Source: CAYVTV01 sp964526475 (GTDB lineage Bacteria > Bacteroidota > Bacteroidia > Bacteroidales > GCA-2748055). From it: a stretch of 64,000 nt of DNA. Both the position numbers and the translations under genes were made by a program. Shown here piece after piece: positions 43,334 to 51,671 of this stretch (the first letter of the stretch is position 1; each line of letters opens with the position of its first letter). The DNA lies in contig CAZGKF010000010.1 in NCBI GenBank assembly GCA_964526475.1, positions 15,106-79,105 of the forward strand, read 5' to 3'. The notes under the pieces were generated by a model. That model was not told the DNA's origin and did no database searches. It was given only the letters and a program-made list of their open reading frames with translations.

Positions 43334-45541
43334 ATGGAAACTGTCACAAACCTTGATCTTCAGTTAGCCTTTGATTTTGTCCAATACACAAACCGGAATA
43401 TCTTTCTTACTGGAAAAGCAGGTACGGGAAAAACCACCTTCCTGAAAGACCTGAGAAAAATATCACCGAAACGGATGATAGTTGTTGCCCCGACAGGTGT
43501 GGCTGCAATAAATGCGGGAGGTGTTACCATACATTCTTTCTTTCAGTTGCCGTTTCACCCTTACATTCCTGCGCTTTACCTGCCGGAAAAAAATCATACC
43601 GGCCAGGCAGATCAAAGTGAGCCGCCCGGATATAAAATGAGCCGCCAAAAGATTAACATAATCAAAAGCCTTGATCTGCTTGTTATTGATGAGATTAGTA
43701 TGGTAAGGGCTGATACACTCGACGCTATTGATTCTGCATTGAGGAGATACAAGATCCGTAACCTGCCGTTTGGGGGTGTGCAGTTGCTGATGATAGGTGA
43801 TCTTCAGCAACTTGCTCCGGTTGTTAAAGACGAAGACCGGGAAATAATCAGTAAATATTATGATTCTTATTTTTTCTTCGGAAGCAGAGCGCTTTGCAGC
43901 ACCAATTATGTGACTATTGAGTTGAAACATATTTTCAGGCAGAATGATCATGTTTTTATTGACCTGCTTAATAAGATTCGCGACCATAATGTGGATCAGG
44001 CGGCATTGGCAGAACTTAATAAAAGATATATTCCTGATTTTGACCCTGACACAGGAGGTGGATATATCACCCTTACCACTCATAATTATCAGTCGCAAAC
44101 AATTAATGATTCAAAGCTTGAGAAACTTCACGGCAGAATTCATTCATTTAAAGCCATAATTAAAGATGAATTTCCTGAACTTTCCTACCCCAATTCCAGT
44201 GAACTGATCCTGAAGGCCGGTGCTCAGGTTATGTTTGTAAAGAATGATCTGTCAGGTGATAAACTATTCTTTAACGGGAAAATAGGGAAGGTGATATCTT
44301 TTGAGGACAATATCATTGTTGTCAGGTGTCCTGACGACGATTTTCCCATAAGGGTGGAAATGACGGAATGGCAAAACATGAAATATACTCTTAATGAAGA
44401 CACTAAAGAGATTGAGGAGACAGTGATCGGAACATTTACACAATATCCTCTCAAATTAGCCTGGGCAATAACAATTCATAAGAGTCAGGGACTTACTTTT
44501 GACAGGGCCGTAATTGATGCCTGCGATGCATTTGCCCATGGACAGGTGTATGTGGCTCTCAGCCGGTGCCGTACATTATACGGACTTGTGCTAAGCAGCC
44601 GGATCAACAGTCGAAGCTTTGTTGATAATCCGGCTGTATCCGGTTTTTTGAATGGTATGGCACAAAATCAACCTGACAGAAACCAGCTTGCAGAGTCGAG
44701 AAAAGCTTACCAGGGGCATTTGCTCTCAGAACTTTTCGATTTTTCTTCTCTTACAAATAAACTCAATTATTGTCTTAAGATTTTCTATGAACACAGAAGT
44801 GCCATTATTGGAAATCCAGGCAAAAGGCTTGAAAATATATTATCCGTCGTCAGGACAGACATTCTTAAAGTCTCCGAAAAATTTCAGCCTCAGCTGAAAA
44901 TTCTTTTAAACGTGGAGACTGATGCTGAATCAAATATCCACCTGCAGGAAAGGGTAAGAAAGGCAGCCGTTTATTTTTCGGATAAGCTCGAAGCCAGCCT
45001 GAAAGAAATACTTTCCGGTTTTGCTGTTGAAACAGATAATAAAAAAGTTCGTAAATCGGTTACTGAGGCATTGGAGCGGGCAAGAAAGGAAGGAGCAACA
45101 AAGTTGGCCTGCCTTAATGCTGTCAAACCGGGTTTTGAGATCGGTAAATATCTTGATGCCAGGGCAAAATCGGCTATTGATATTCCTGCAGTCAGGTCTC
45201 ATACCCTTAATTCAGTGGAAGATAGTTCCGGAGTTATTAAACAACCTGTTTTGTTAAACCGGCTTAAGGAATGGCGTAATAATAAAGCAAAGGAAACGGC
45301 CCTTCCCCATTACATGATACTGCATCAAAAAACTATGGTCACGCTGGCAAATTTTATGCCTCAGTCACTGCAAGCTCTTAAGCAGGTAAAGGGTATGGGC
45401 ACAAAGAAATCAGAAAAATACGGTAAGGATATCTTAGACATTATTATTTCATATTGCACAAAAGAAAATATTGAACCGCCTGATGTAGTACTCACCGAGA
45501 AAAAGATCGTTAAAAAGGTAAGGAAGAATCCAGGAAAATAA
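43334..45541 (+). CDS. PIF1-like DNA helicase with C-terminal HRDC-like domain
   Basis: Superfamily 1B helicase, 735 residues. Walker A GKAGTGKTTFLKDL (near 27-40), VVAPTGVAAINAGGVTIHSFF, Walker B VIDEISMVRAD, GDLQQLAPV, ELKHIFRQND, and the C-terminal SF1 motifs AWAITIHKSQGLTFDRAVID and VYVALSRCRTLYGLVL. The last 100 residues contain an HRDC-like nucleic-acid-binding segment (LPHYMILHQKTMVTLANFMPQ, LKQVKGMGTKKSEKYGKDIL). Proteins of this build are common in Bacteroidota; related PIF1 enzymes unwind G-quadruplexes and resolve replication barriers. It starts 192 bases after the AbiEii gene; a defence link is only suggested by proximity. Confidence 0.9.
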   Translation: METVTNLDLQLAFDFVQYTNRNIFLTGKAGTGKTTFLKDLRKISPKRMIVVAPTGVAAINAGGVTIHSFFQLPFHPYIPALYLPEKNHTGQADQSEPPGYKMSRQKINIIKSLDLLVIDEISMVRADTLDAIDSALRRYKIRNLPFGGVQLLMIGDLQQLAPVVKDEDREIISKYYDSYFFFGSRALCSTNYVTIELKHIFRQNDHVFIDLLNKIRDHNVDQAALAELNKRYIPDFDPDTGGGYITLTTHNYQSQTINDSKLEKLHGRIHSFKAIIKDEFPELSYPNSSELILKAGAQVMFVKNDLSGDKLFFNGKIGKVISFEDNIIVVRCPDDDFPIRVEMTEWQNMKYTLNEDTKEIEETVIGTFTQYPLKLAWAITIHKSQGLTFDRAVIDACDAFAHGQVYVALSRCRTLYGLVLSSRINSRSFVDNPAVSGFLNGMAQNQPDRNQLAESRKAYQGHLLSELFDFSSLTNKLNYCLKIFYEHRSAIIGNPGKRLENILSVVRTDILKVSEKFQPQLKILLNVETDAESNIHLQERVRKAAVYFSDKLEASLKEILSGFAVETDNKKVRKSVTEALERARKEGATKLACLNAVKPGFEIGKYLDARAKSAIDIPAVRSHTLNSVEDSSGVIKQPVLLNRLKEWRNNKAKETALPHYMILHQKTMVTLANFMPQSLQALKQVKGMGTKKSEKYGKDILDIIISYCTKENIEPPDVVLTEKKIVKKVRKNPGK

Positions 45542-45551
45542 TCTTAATCGC

Positions 45552-45740
45552 ATGGAAAAGACAGTTACAATATTTGATGAAATACTCATTCGGATGAGTC
45601 AGTTCTTAATAAGAATAGCTTGTGAAAAAATAGTTGAGAGATTAAGGAAGAAAAAAAATCAGGCTCTTATCTTACAACACTTTCATTTACTTCAAGCTTA
45701 TATAAAGACAGGTCGAAGTAAGCCTTTAATTGCTCCATAA
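45552..45740 (+). CDS. Possible small protein downstream of the helicase (unsupported)
   Basis: A 62-residue frame opening 10 bases after the helicase stop. It begins MEKTVTIFDEILIRMSQFL, then a basic KIVERLRKKKN patch. I recognise no family. Its last quarter overlaps a competing frame on the other strand, so at most one of the two is likely real. Confidence 0.2.
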   Translation: MEKTVTIFDEILIRMSQFLIRIACEKIVERLRKKKNQALILQHFHLLQAYIKTGRSKPLIAP

Positions 45741-45837
45741 AGACTTTGTATTCTTCAAAAGAATAATGATGTGAAGATGAAATTGTGATACAGGATTCAT
45801 CATAATTTACTGCATATTCAAAATCGGATTTACTCAT
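45667..45837 (-). CDS. Small hypothetical protein, 56 residues
   Basis: ATG at 45837, TAA at 45667. The translation begins MSKSDFEYAVNYDESCITIS and continues with a Tyr/Glu-rich FEEYKVFMEQLKAYFDLSLYKLE segment that could form an amphipathic helix. Balanced composition resembles real coding sequence, unlike most shadow frames of this length. No family recognised, no membrane segment. It occupies part of the 400-base gap between the helicase and the DUF1080 lipoprotein; otherwise that stretch is AT-rich. Confidence 0.35.
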   Translation of the reverse strand: MSKSDFEYAVNYDESCITISSSHHYSFEEYKVFMEQLKAYFDLSLYKLEVNESVVR

Positions 45838-45985
45838 AACTTAGAAATAATAAGCTCCAAAAGGATAACAACCTGAAAAAACTAATTATTAAACCTTAGA
45901 TGGATGAATGTAACTTTTATTTTTTTGAATAAATTTAAAACTTTTTTCAGAGACAAAAAAAAAACTTTTCAACAGGTTTAAATCG

Positions 45986-46056
45986 TATTTTTGCATCCCA
46001 TGATAAGGCGCTCCATGGAGTCAGTTATTCCCTCTGTTTGTGGATGGGGTAAATGA
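45986..46056 (+). promoter_or_regulatory. Promoter-like -7 element followed by a structured leader or small RNA
   Basis: TATTTTTG (45986-45993) fits TAnnTTTG, with a TTTT about 17 bases upstream. The next 60 bases are more GC-rich than their surroundings and contain the perfect palindrome CTCCATGGAG (46011-46020) and complementary CATCC and GGATG arms. It could be the 5' leader of the lipoprotein gene at 46145 or an independent small RNA. Confidence 0.3.
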
Positions 46057-46144
46057 AAAAACTCAATTATGTTTCTTTTGCATTTTTCAATTTATTAGAA
46101 ATTTGTACTATATTGTAATCTGAAAAAATTTAAATCAGGACATT

Positions 46145-46957
46145 ATGAAAAACTTTTCTTTATTTATTATTACAATTTTAGCTTTTGCTTTGATAAGCAC
46201 TTCCTGTCATAAGGAGCAGAAATGGCAATCACTTTTTAACGGAAATGACCTGGAAAACTGGGATATGCATCTTGGCACTTCGCTGGGCGCTGATTTCGAT
46301 AGTCTGGCAGAGAATGCTACTGTCGAAAAAGTTTTTTCAGTTGTTGACGTTGATGGTGATAAGCTGATTTATATTTCAGGTGAAGTAAATGGTTCACTTG
46401 CAAGCAGGGAATCATTTGAAAACTATCACCTCAGGCTTGTGTTCAAATGGGGTGAGGTGGTTTACTCCCGCCAAAACAGTGGTTTATTATACCATAGTTT
46501 CGGGGATTTTGGTCTGGCACTGGGTACATGGATGCCTAATATTGAACTTCAGTTAATGCACCAAAACCTTGGTGATACCTACCTCATGGCTAATACATGC
46601 TGCGAGACGGCAGCAGTTAAGAACGAGGAGAAAAACCAGTTTTTCTATACTCCCGGAGCCGAACTGTTAATGTTCGGGGAACATGCAAATGGACGTTCTA
46701 TAAAAAAAGGCAGCGATAATGAAAACGAGCCGGGTGAATGGAATACCGTAGATTTATATTGTTTTGAACGCACTGCTGTTCATGTAATTAACGGCCTTAC
46801 CGTTATGGTAAACAATAATACCGGTGTATTTGAAGACGATGTTGTTAAACCTCTTAGTTCAGGTAAAATCCAGATTCAGTCGGAAGGTGCGGAATTTTTT
46901 ATAAAGAGTATTGATCTGCGGCCTATCAGTAAGCTTCCTTCTGAGATAATACCTTAG
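46145..46957 (+). CDS. Lipoprotein with DUF1080 (3-keto-disaccharide hydrolase-like) domain
   Basis: Exported lipoprotein: signal helix followed by the lipobox LISTSC with Cys at about residue 21. The remainder is one concanavalin-like beta-sandwich of the DUF1080 family, recognised from WQSLFNGNDLENWDMHLG, the central NYHLRLVFKWGE, NSGLLYHS and IELQLMHQN, and the C-terminal GKIQIQSEGAEFFIKSIDLRPI. Family members cleave 3-keto-glycosides made by partner dehydrogenases. No such oxidoreductase lies beside it, so the substrate is open. Monocistronic; converges with the cold-shock gene 20 bases away. Confidence 0.85.
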   Translation: MKNFSLFIITILAFALISTSCHKEQKWQSLFNGNDLENWDMHLGTSLGADFDSLAENATVEKVFSVVDVDGDKLIYISGEVNGSLASRESFENYHLRLVFKWGEVVYSRQNSGLLYHSFGDFGLALGTWMPNIELQLMHQNLGDTYLMANTCCETAAVKNEEKNQFFYTPGAELLMFGEHANGRSIKKGSDNENEPGEWNTVDLYCFERTAVHVINGLTVMVNNNTGVFEDDVVKPLSSGKIQIQSEGAEFFIKSIDLRPISKLPSEIIP

Positions 46958-46977
46958 ATGCGTACCAGTTAGTATAA

Positions 46978-47424
46978 TTATGCTTTTTTAACATCCACCG
47001 CATTCATCCCTTTAATTCCTTTTTCAAGGCGAAAGCTAACCTTATCTCCTTCAAAGATGTCTTCTAAATGCCCGTTGATATGTGAAAAAAAGCTTTTTTG
47101 TGTATCTTTCTCTTTAATAAATCCATACCCTTTGGAAGTATTAAAGAATGTTACTGTCCCTGTATGAAATTCATCTTCATAATCATCTTCATTTCTGGAT
47201 GGAACAGCGATTTCAATATTTTCTGCAATAATTTTCTTCTTGTTGGCAGGATCCGGGGGTGTTGATGACAGATTGCCATCTTCATCAACATAAGCTATCA
47301 TATCATCATAACTGCTTGAAGGATTGGATTTACGTTCTTCTTTTCTTTTTAGTTTTTCGTCTCTTTTTTTAATACGAAGTTTTTCTTTTTCTTTCTTGTT
47401 AAAAGATTGCTGAGATTTTGCCAT
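46978..47424 (-). CDS. Cold-shock domain RNA-binding protein with basic N-terminal extension
   Basis: The C-terminal 65 residues are a cold-shock domain: GTVTFFNTSKGYGFIKEKD (RNP1 KGYGFI), SFFSHING (RNP2-like), GDKVSFRLEKGIKGMNAVDV. It is preceded by about 80 residues comprising a Lys/Arg/Glu-rich helix (NKKEKEKLRIKKRDEKLKRK) and an acidic linker, giving 148 residues against about 70 in CspA. Such extended forms are seen in Bacteroidota and probably act as RNA chaperones, with the basic tail adding RNA or ribosome contact. About 190 bases, AT-rich and featureless, separate it from cysN. Confidence 0.9.
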   Translation of the reverse strand: MAKSQQSFNKKEKEKLRIKKRDEKLKRKEERKSNPSSSYDDMIAYVDEDGNLSSTPPDPANKKKIIAENIEIAVPSRNEDDYEDEFHTGTVTFFNTSKGYGFIKEKDTQKSFFSHINGHLEDIFEGDKVSFRLEKGIKGMNAVDVKKA

Positions 47425-47618
47425 TTAGGATTAAAAAATTAAAATTATATATACACCAGAAAGTATGATGTTATAATGAATAAATATTTTCGTAAAGATA
47501 AGGAATAAAAAGGAAAATTTAATTCTGGTTTTAATTCTCTGATAAAATTATTTGTATAAAACGGTTTAATCTGCATAAATGTAAGGTGGTTTAAGGTGCT
47601 GTTTCATTAAAAAGGAAC

Positions 47619-48902
47619 TTATATGATCATACCTGCACCAACTGTATTATTTGTTCCTTCATCTATCAATATCAAGCTGCCTGTCTGCCGGTTAATCTTA
47701 TAGGAGTCGTAGAACAGGGGTTTTGTTGTACGTATTTTTATTCTTCCTATTTCATTGGCATTCAAGGATTTGTCGTTATAGATTTTTTTCATGGTATTGA
47801 TATCCATTTTAAAGAGAAATTCTTTGATAAGGCATTTGGAATCGTTACTGGTATGTTTCAGTGAGTATTTACCGTTAAGCACCATTGGATTTTCATTCAG
47901 CCAGCATACCATTAGTTCTATATCCTGCCCTACTTGTGGCTCACGATGGTTCAGGGTTATCATATCGCCCCTGCTTATATCGATGTCATCTGCAAGCTGG
48001 AGTGTCACCGACATGGGAGCAAATGCTGTTTCAAGTTCACCCTTAAGGGTATCAATAGACACTATACTGGTGGTAAGTCCTGCAGGAAAAACCTTAACTG
48101 TATCTCCTTTTTTAAATATCCCGCTTGCAATTCTTCCGGCATATCCTCTGTAGTCATGGAACTCATCTGCATGGGGGCGTATAACATACTGGACAGGGAA
48201 TCTGTTATCAACAAAGTTGAGATCGCTGGCTATGTGTATTGTTTCCAAAAGGTACAGCAGTGTTGGCCCCTGATACCAATTCATATTTTTCGATCTGTCC
48301 ACCACATTGTCACCTTTCAGGGCACTTATAGGAATAAACCGGACATCCTGTACATCGAGTTTAGCAGCAAATTCGTTGAAATGTTCTTTGATATTTTCAA
48401 AAATATTTTCATCATAGTTCACAAGATCCATTTTATTCACACAGATTACAATGTGGGGTATCCTGAGGAGGGAAGCGATGTAGGCGTGGCGTATAGTCTG
48501 CTCCAGCACACCGTTACGTGCATCGATAAGGATTATGGCCAGGTTTGCGGTAGAAGCTCCTGTAACCATATTTCTTGTGTACTGAATATGTCCGGGAGTA
48601 TCGGCAATGATGAATTTTCTTTTTGGTGTGGCGAAATAACGGTAAGCAACATCTATGGTAATTCCCTGTTCCCGTTCAGCCCTTAGTCCATCAGTAAGAA
48701 GAGCCAGATTAACATGTTCTTCGCCACGTCTTTCACTTGCAAGTTTAACTGCTTCCAGTTGGTCTTCGAAAATTGATTTACTGTCATATAACAACCTTCC
48801 AATCAGTGTACTCTTTCCGTCATCTACACTTCCCGCAGTTGTAAACCTGAGCAATTGCATATCAAGGTATCCGGGTGTAGGGCTTTCTTTTTCGTTGATC
48901 AT
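47619..48902 (-). CDS. cysN: Sulfate adenylyltransferase subunit 1 (GTPase)
   Basis: GTPase subunit driving ATP plus sulfate to APS with CysD. Elongation-factor-like: G1 GSVDDGKSTLIGRLLYDSKS, switch region GITIDVAYRYFATPKRKFIIADTPGH (G3 DTPGH), G4 NKMDLV, G5 region SALKGDN, followed by EF-Tu-like beta domains 2 and 3. 427 residues: not fused to an APS kinase (CysC), and no cysC is seen in the window. Second gene of the cysD-cysN unit with a 72-base gap. Confidence 0.95.
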   Translation of the reverse strand: MINEKESPTPGYLDMQLLRFTTAGSVDDGKSTLIGRLLYDSKSIFEDQLEAVKLASERRGEEHVNLALLTDGLRAEREQGITIDVAYRYFATPKRKFIIADTPGHIQYTRNMVTGASTANLAIILIDARNGVLEQTIRHAYIASLLRIPHIVICVNKMDLVNYDENIFENIKEHFNEFAAKLDVQDVRFIPISALKGDNVVDRSKNMNWYQGPTLLYLLETIHIASDLNFVDNRFPVQYVIRPHADEFHDYRGYAGRIASGIFKKGDTVKVFPAGLTTSIVSIDTLKGELETAFAPMSVTLQLADDIDISRGDMITLNHREPQVGQDIELMVCWLNENPMVLNGKYSLKHTSNDSKCLIKEFLFKMDINTMKKIYNDKSLNANEIGRIKIRTTKPLFYDSYKINRQTGSLILIDEGTNNTVGAGMII

Positions 48903-48974
48903 AGTTTATTGCTTTAATATCTATATACTTTGGAGCAGTTATATAAGGGATGTGGGTTGAAATTTTCTGAACGG

Positions 48975-49880
48975 TTAAAAATAACCTTCTTTTTTACGGT
49001 CTTCCATGGCTGCTTCAGATCTTTTATCATCATATCTGCCTCCTCTTTCAGTTATGCGGGAGGATGCAACTTCTATAATAATATCTTCAAGGGACCTTGC
49101 TTTTGACAAAGTGAGACCTGTGCAGGTAATATCTCCAATAGTCCGGCACCTGATATCGAGAACTTCCGGTTTTTCATTATTTTTTAACTGCATGAATGGT
49201 GCAGTAGCCAGATACACACCGTCTCTGAAAAAAACTTCTCTCTTGTGTGTGAAATACAATGAAGGGATTTCCACATCATCGAGGTAGATATATTGCCATA
49301 TATCCATTTCTGTCCAGTTACTAAGGGGGAATACCCGGAAATGTTCGCCCAAACGCTTTTTCCCGTTAAAGATATTCCAGAGCTCTGGTCGTTGATTTTT
49401 GGGGTCCCACTGTCCGAATTCATCCCGGTGTGAGAAAAATCGTTCTTTGGCACGTGCTTTTTCCTCATCTCTTCTACCACCTCCAAGAGCTGCATCAAAC
49501 TTAAATTCTTCAATTGCATCAAGAAGAGTTACAGTCTGCAAAACATTTCTGCTGGCATTCACTCCTTTTTCTTCTGCAACCCTGCCTGAATCTATTGTAT
49601 CCTGAACAAGACGTGCAATGCATTTCCCCCCGGTTTTTTCCATTAACTGATCCCTGAATTCAAGTGTTTCCGGGAAATTATGTCCTGTATCAATATGCAG
49701 GCAGGGGAAAGGAACTTTTAGTGGCCAGAATGCTTTCCTTGCAAGATGGTACATTACAATAGAGTCTTTCCCTCCCGAAAATAACAGAGTGGGTTTCTCA
49801 AACTGGGCAGCGACTTCCCTTATTACATAGATAGATTCGGATTCAAGTTCTCTGATGTGTGTCAGTGTATATTTATCCAT
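48975..49880 (-). CDS. cysD: Sulfate adenylyltransferase subunit 2
   Basis: Adenylylating subunit of ATP sulfurylase. PP-loop LLFSGGKDSIVMYHLARKAF near residue 32, CLHIDTGHNFPETLEFRD, LGGGRRDEEKARAKERFFS, and the C-terminal CRTIGDITCTGL and ITERGGRYDD. 301 residues is normal. First gene of the cysDN operon, which begins assimilatory sulfate activation (or sulfation if paired with a CysC elsewhere). The neighbouring reductase genes cysH and cysI are not in this window. Confidence 0.95.
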   Translation of the reverse strand: MDKYTLTHIRELESESIYVIREVAAQFEKPTLLFSGGKDSIVMYHLARKAFWPLKVPFPCLHIDTGHNFPETLEFRDQLMEKTGGKCIARLVQDTIDSGRVAEEKGVNASRNVLQTVTLLDAIEEFKFDAALGGGRRDEEKARAKERFFSHRDEFGQWDPKNQRPELWNIFNGKKRLGEHFRVFPLSNWTEMDIWQYIYLDDVEIPSLYFTHKREVFFRDGVYLATAPFMQLKNNEKPEVLDIRCRTIGDITCTGLTLSKARSLEDIIIEVASSRITERGGRYDDKRSEAAMEDRKKEGYF

Positions 49881-50048
49881 TTCTTATAATAGATCAATAA
49901 CCTCAAATGAATGAAAGAAAAGCACAAATATATAAAAAATTCCAGCGAATGAGGGAGTACTGATATACAGGTTTAAATTTATTGATAATCCTGCATTAAT
50001 GTTTTATCTGATATGCATAAAGGATAAAGGAAAGAAAGGATGTATATA

Positions 50049-50171
50049 TTAATTATCCCTTTTTTCAAAATCTTCATTCTTCTTTTCTTTTAGTCTTTTA
50101 ATAATAATAATAATAATAACTATTAAAAGCAGAAAAGGAAGGAGCTTGTAATATTCAGAAAACTCATACAT
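50049..50171 (-). CDS. 40-residue single-pass membrane microprotein
   Basis: ATG 50171, TAA 50049. The sequence begins MYEFSEYYKLLPFLLLIV, continues with a run of Ile encoded by an ATT repeat (visible on the + strand as an AATAAT tract, 50099-50119), and ends with a basic then charged tail KRLKEKKNEDFEKRD. This is a classic small membrane protein: one helix of about 16 residues, with the positively charged end predicted inside. It starts 6 bases after the YbjQ-like stop codon on the same strand, so it is probably translated from the same message. Too short for usual gene calling. The remaining 168 bases up to cysD show nothing else. Confidence 0.55.
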   Translation of the reverse strand: MYEFSEYYKLLPFLLLIVIIIIIIKRLKEKKNEDFEKRDN

Positions 50172-50177
50172 AACAGC

Positions 50178-50492
50178 TTATTTTAATTTTACAGCAGTAC
50201 CATAAACAAGAATTTCAGATGTAGCATGCATGATCATAGATGTGGAGAGTCGTATATTAATTACAGCATCTGCACCAAGATTTTTTGCATCTTTTATCAT
50301 TCGGGAAATAGCTTCTTCACGGGCATCTGCCATAAGTTTGGTGTATTCCTTAATTTCACCTCCAACTAAATTTTTCAGGGCTGCAAAAATATCTTTCCCA
50401 ATATGACGGGCCCTTATGGTGCTTCCGCGTGCAATGCCTATTATTTCAACGATCTCCCTGCCGGGAATGGTTTCAGTGGTAGATAGTATCAT
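50178..50492 (-). CDS. YbjQ/DUF74-family protein
   Basis: Small pentamer-forming family of unproven function, sometimes called heavy-metal-binding domain. The full family pattern is present: STTETIPGREIVEIIGIARGSTIRARH, LVGGEIKEYTKLMADAREEAISRMI, AKNLGADAVINIRLSTSMI and the terminal SEILVYGTAVKL. 104 residues is standard. Lies between a C40 peptidase gene (39 bases upstream) and the membrane microprotein (6 bases downstream), probably one transcript. Confidence 0.88.
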   Translation of the reverse strand: MILSTTETIPGREIVEIIGIARGSTIRARHIGKDIFAALKNLVGGEIKEYTKLMADAREEAISRMIKDAKNLGADAVINIRLSTSMIMHATSEILVYGTAVKLK

Positions 50493-50531
50493 ATCCTTTA
50501 TATTTATTATTTATGAGGAAAAAAAGATGTT

Positions 50532-51326
50532 CTATAGTTCTCCAACAATACGTTTTATAGTTCTTAGTTCGTGCGTATATTTCTGGTTTTCAATACTTAA
50601 AATTCCTTGTTGGTCAATGGTATCAATCTTAACTTTTCCGGAAGCATGTATGATCTTATTGCTTCCGATATATATCCCCGTATGAGAAATATCTTCCCCT
50701 TTATTTCCAAAAAAAAGTATATCTCCGGGAAGTGCCTCCTCAAAAAGACTTATTGATTCTCCACAAATAGCCTGCTGCTTCGCATCTCTTGGAAGGGGTA
50801 CCCCCACCTGCTTAAAAATGTTCTGTACAAAACCCGAACAATCAGTACCAAATGAACTTCTCCCTCCCCATAAATAAGGAATATTAATAAACTTTTTCGA
50901 TGATGATAATATCTGTTCCCGCAGAGTTCGAGTAGGGGAGGTATGTATTAGCCCGGATATGGAAAAAGAATTCCCTTGTACATTTATACTTTGATTGTCA
51001 GATACATAAACCGTGCTTCCTGCTCCAAGGTAAAGTTTTGTAACTCCATCCCTGGCTTTTAATGAAGTAATAATGTCACGTGTAACAATCACCTTTTTTT
51101 CTGAGAGATGTTTGATTTCCGTTGGATTCAGAAAATAAAGCAGCTTTGTGGTGCACCAGGCTTCATAATCGTCGAAAGAATTTCTTATGTGGCTGTAACC
51201 TTTAACCTGATCAGTATTAAGGATTGTAACCTGTTCCCCAAATAAAACCTGACTAAGCATTTCACTTTTCTCAGAAGGTTCTGAGCGCATGGGGATAAAA
51301 GCGTAATAACAGATTGCCTGCTCCAT
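50532..51326 (-). CDS. NlpC/P60 (C40) peptidoglycan peptidase with SH3-like N-terminal domains
   Basis: Cleaves peptide links in cell-wall muropeptides, typically gamma-D-Glu-diaminopimelate. Residues 1-130 form two SH3b-like domains (AFIPMRSEPSEKSEMLSQVLFGEQV, WCTTKLLYFL); the C-terminal 130 form the papain-like NlpC/P60 domain with Cys in FGTDCSGFVQ, His in DISHTGIYIG, and the third polar residue (His) in IIHASG. No signal peptide is visible, so it may recycle muropeptides in the cytoplasm, like YkfC-type enzymes, for which this SH3-NlpC build of about 260 residues fits. First gene of the probable unit with the YbjQ-like gene. Confidence 0.88.
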   Translation of the reverse strand: MEQAICYYAFIPMRSEPSEKSEMLSQVLFGEQVTILNTDQVKGYSHIRNSFDDYEAWCTTKLLYFLNPTEIKHLSEKKVIVTRDIITSLKARDGVTKLYLGAGSTVYVSDNQSINVQGNSFSISGLIHTSPTRTLREQILSSSKKFINIPYLWGGRSSFGTDCSGFVQNIFKQVGVPLPRDAKQQAICGESISLFEEALPGDILFFGNKGEDISHTGIYIGSNKIIHASGKVKIDTIDQQGILSIENQKYTHELRTIKRIVGEL

Positions 51327-51456
51327 ATGTAACTAAAAATATTTCTTAAAAGGTCCCATTTACCATGTTAAAGGTAAATAAAAAATGACTAAGTACCAGC
51401 TCGCTGTGCGATTAAATTTTATTCGGTATTTATTGTTGACATTATGTTATTTATAT

Positions 51457-51543
51457 GAGGTTGTCTAAAAAGACTAATCATTGAATTAATAGATTATAAA
51501 TTGAAAGTGAATTCTAAAGTCATAAGGTTTTTTAGACAACCTC
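51457..51543. repeat. MITE-like element with 15-bp perfect terminal inverted repeats
   Basis: GAGGTTGTCTAAAAA (51457-51471) is exactly mirrored by TTTTTAGACAACCTC (51529-51543), enclosing 57 AT-rich bases with no coding capacity. The end sequence resembles terminal repeats of insertion sequences, and a related motif appears at 63948. No clear target duplication is seen. It lies in the 345-base gap between the C40 peptidase and the PgpH-type gene; the rest of that gap is AT-rich and otherwise empty. Confidence 0.65.
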
Positions 51544-51671
51544 TTTTCTATCCTGGTGATCTGTATAATTATTTTTCGAACAATTTTACCCCTGAATCGT
51601 TAGGAAAACCAAATAACCGCATTCAGGGAGAGAATATTTTCTTAATTTAACGGTCTGAAATATTTTGCAAT

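Noticed and set aside
43038..43367. 109-residue frame bridging the AbiEii 3' end and the helicase start
   Set aside because: First third is a frame-shifted reading of AbiEii and the end overlaps the helicase; the middle (FKDKFDGSFLNDNKDFSPP) looks mildly protein-like but has no independent support.
43463..44098. 211-residue frame antisense to the PIF1-like helicase
   Set aside because: Covers the Walker region of a clearly real gene; no family resemblance.
47934..48686. 250-residue open frame antisense to cysN
   Set aside because: Long but made of antisense codons of conserved CysN motifs; Cys/His/Ile-rich composition typical of shadows.
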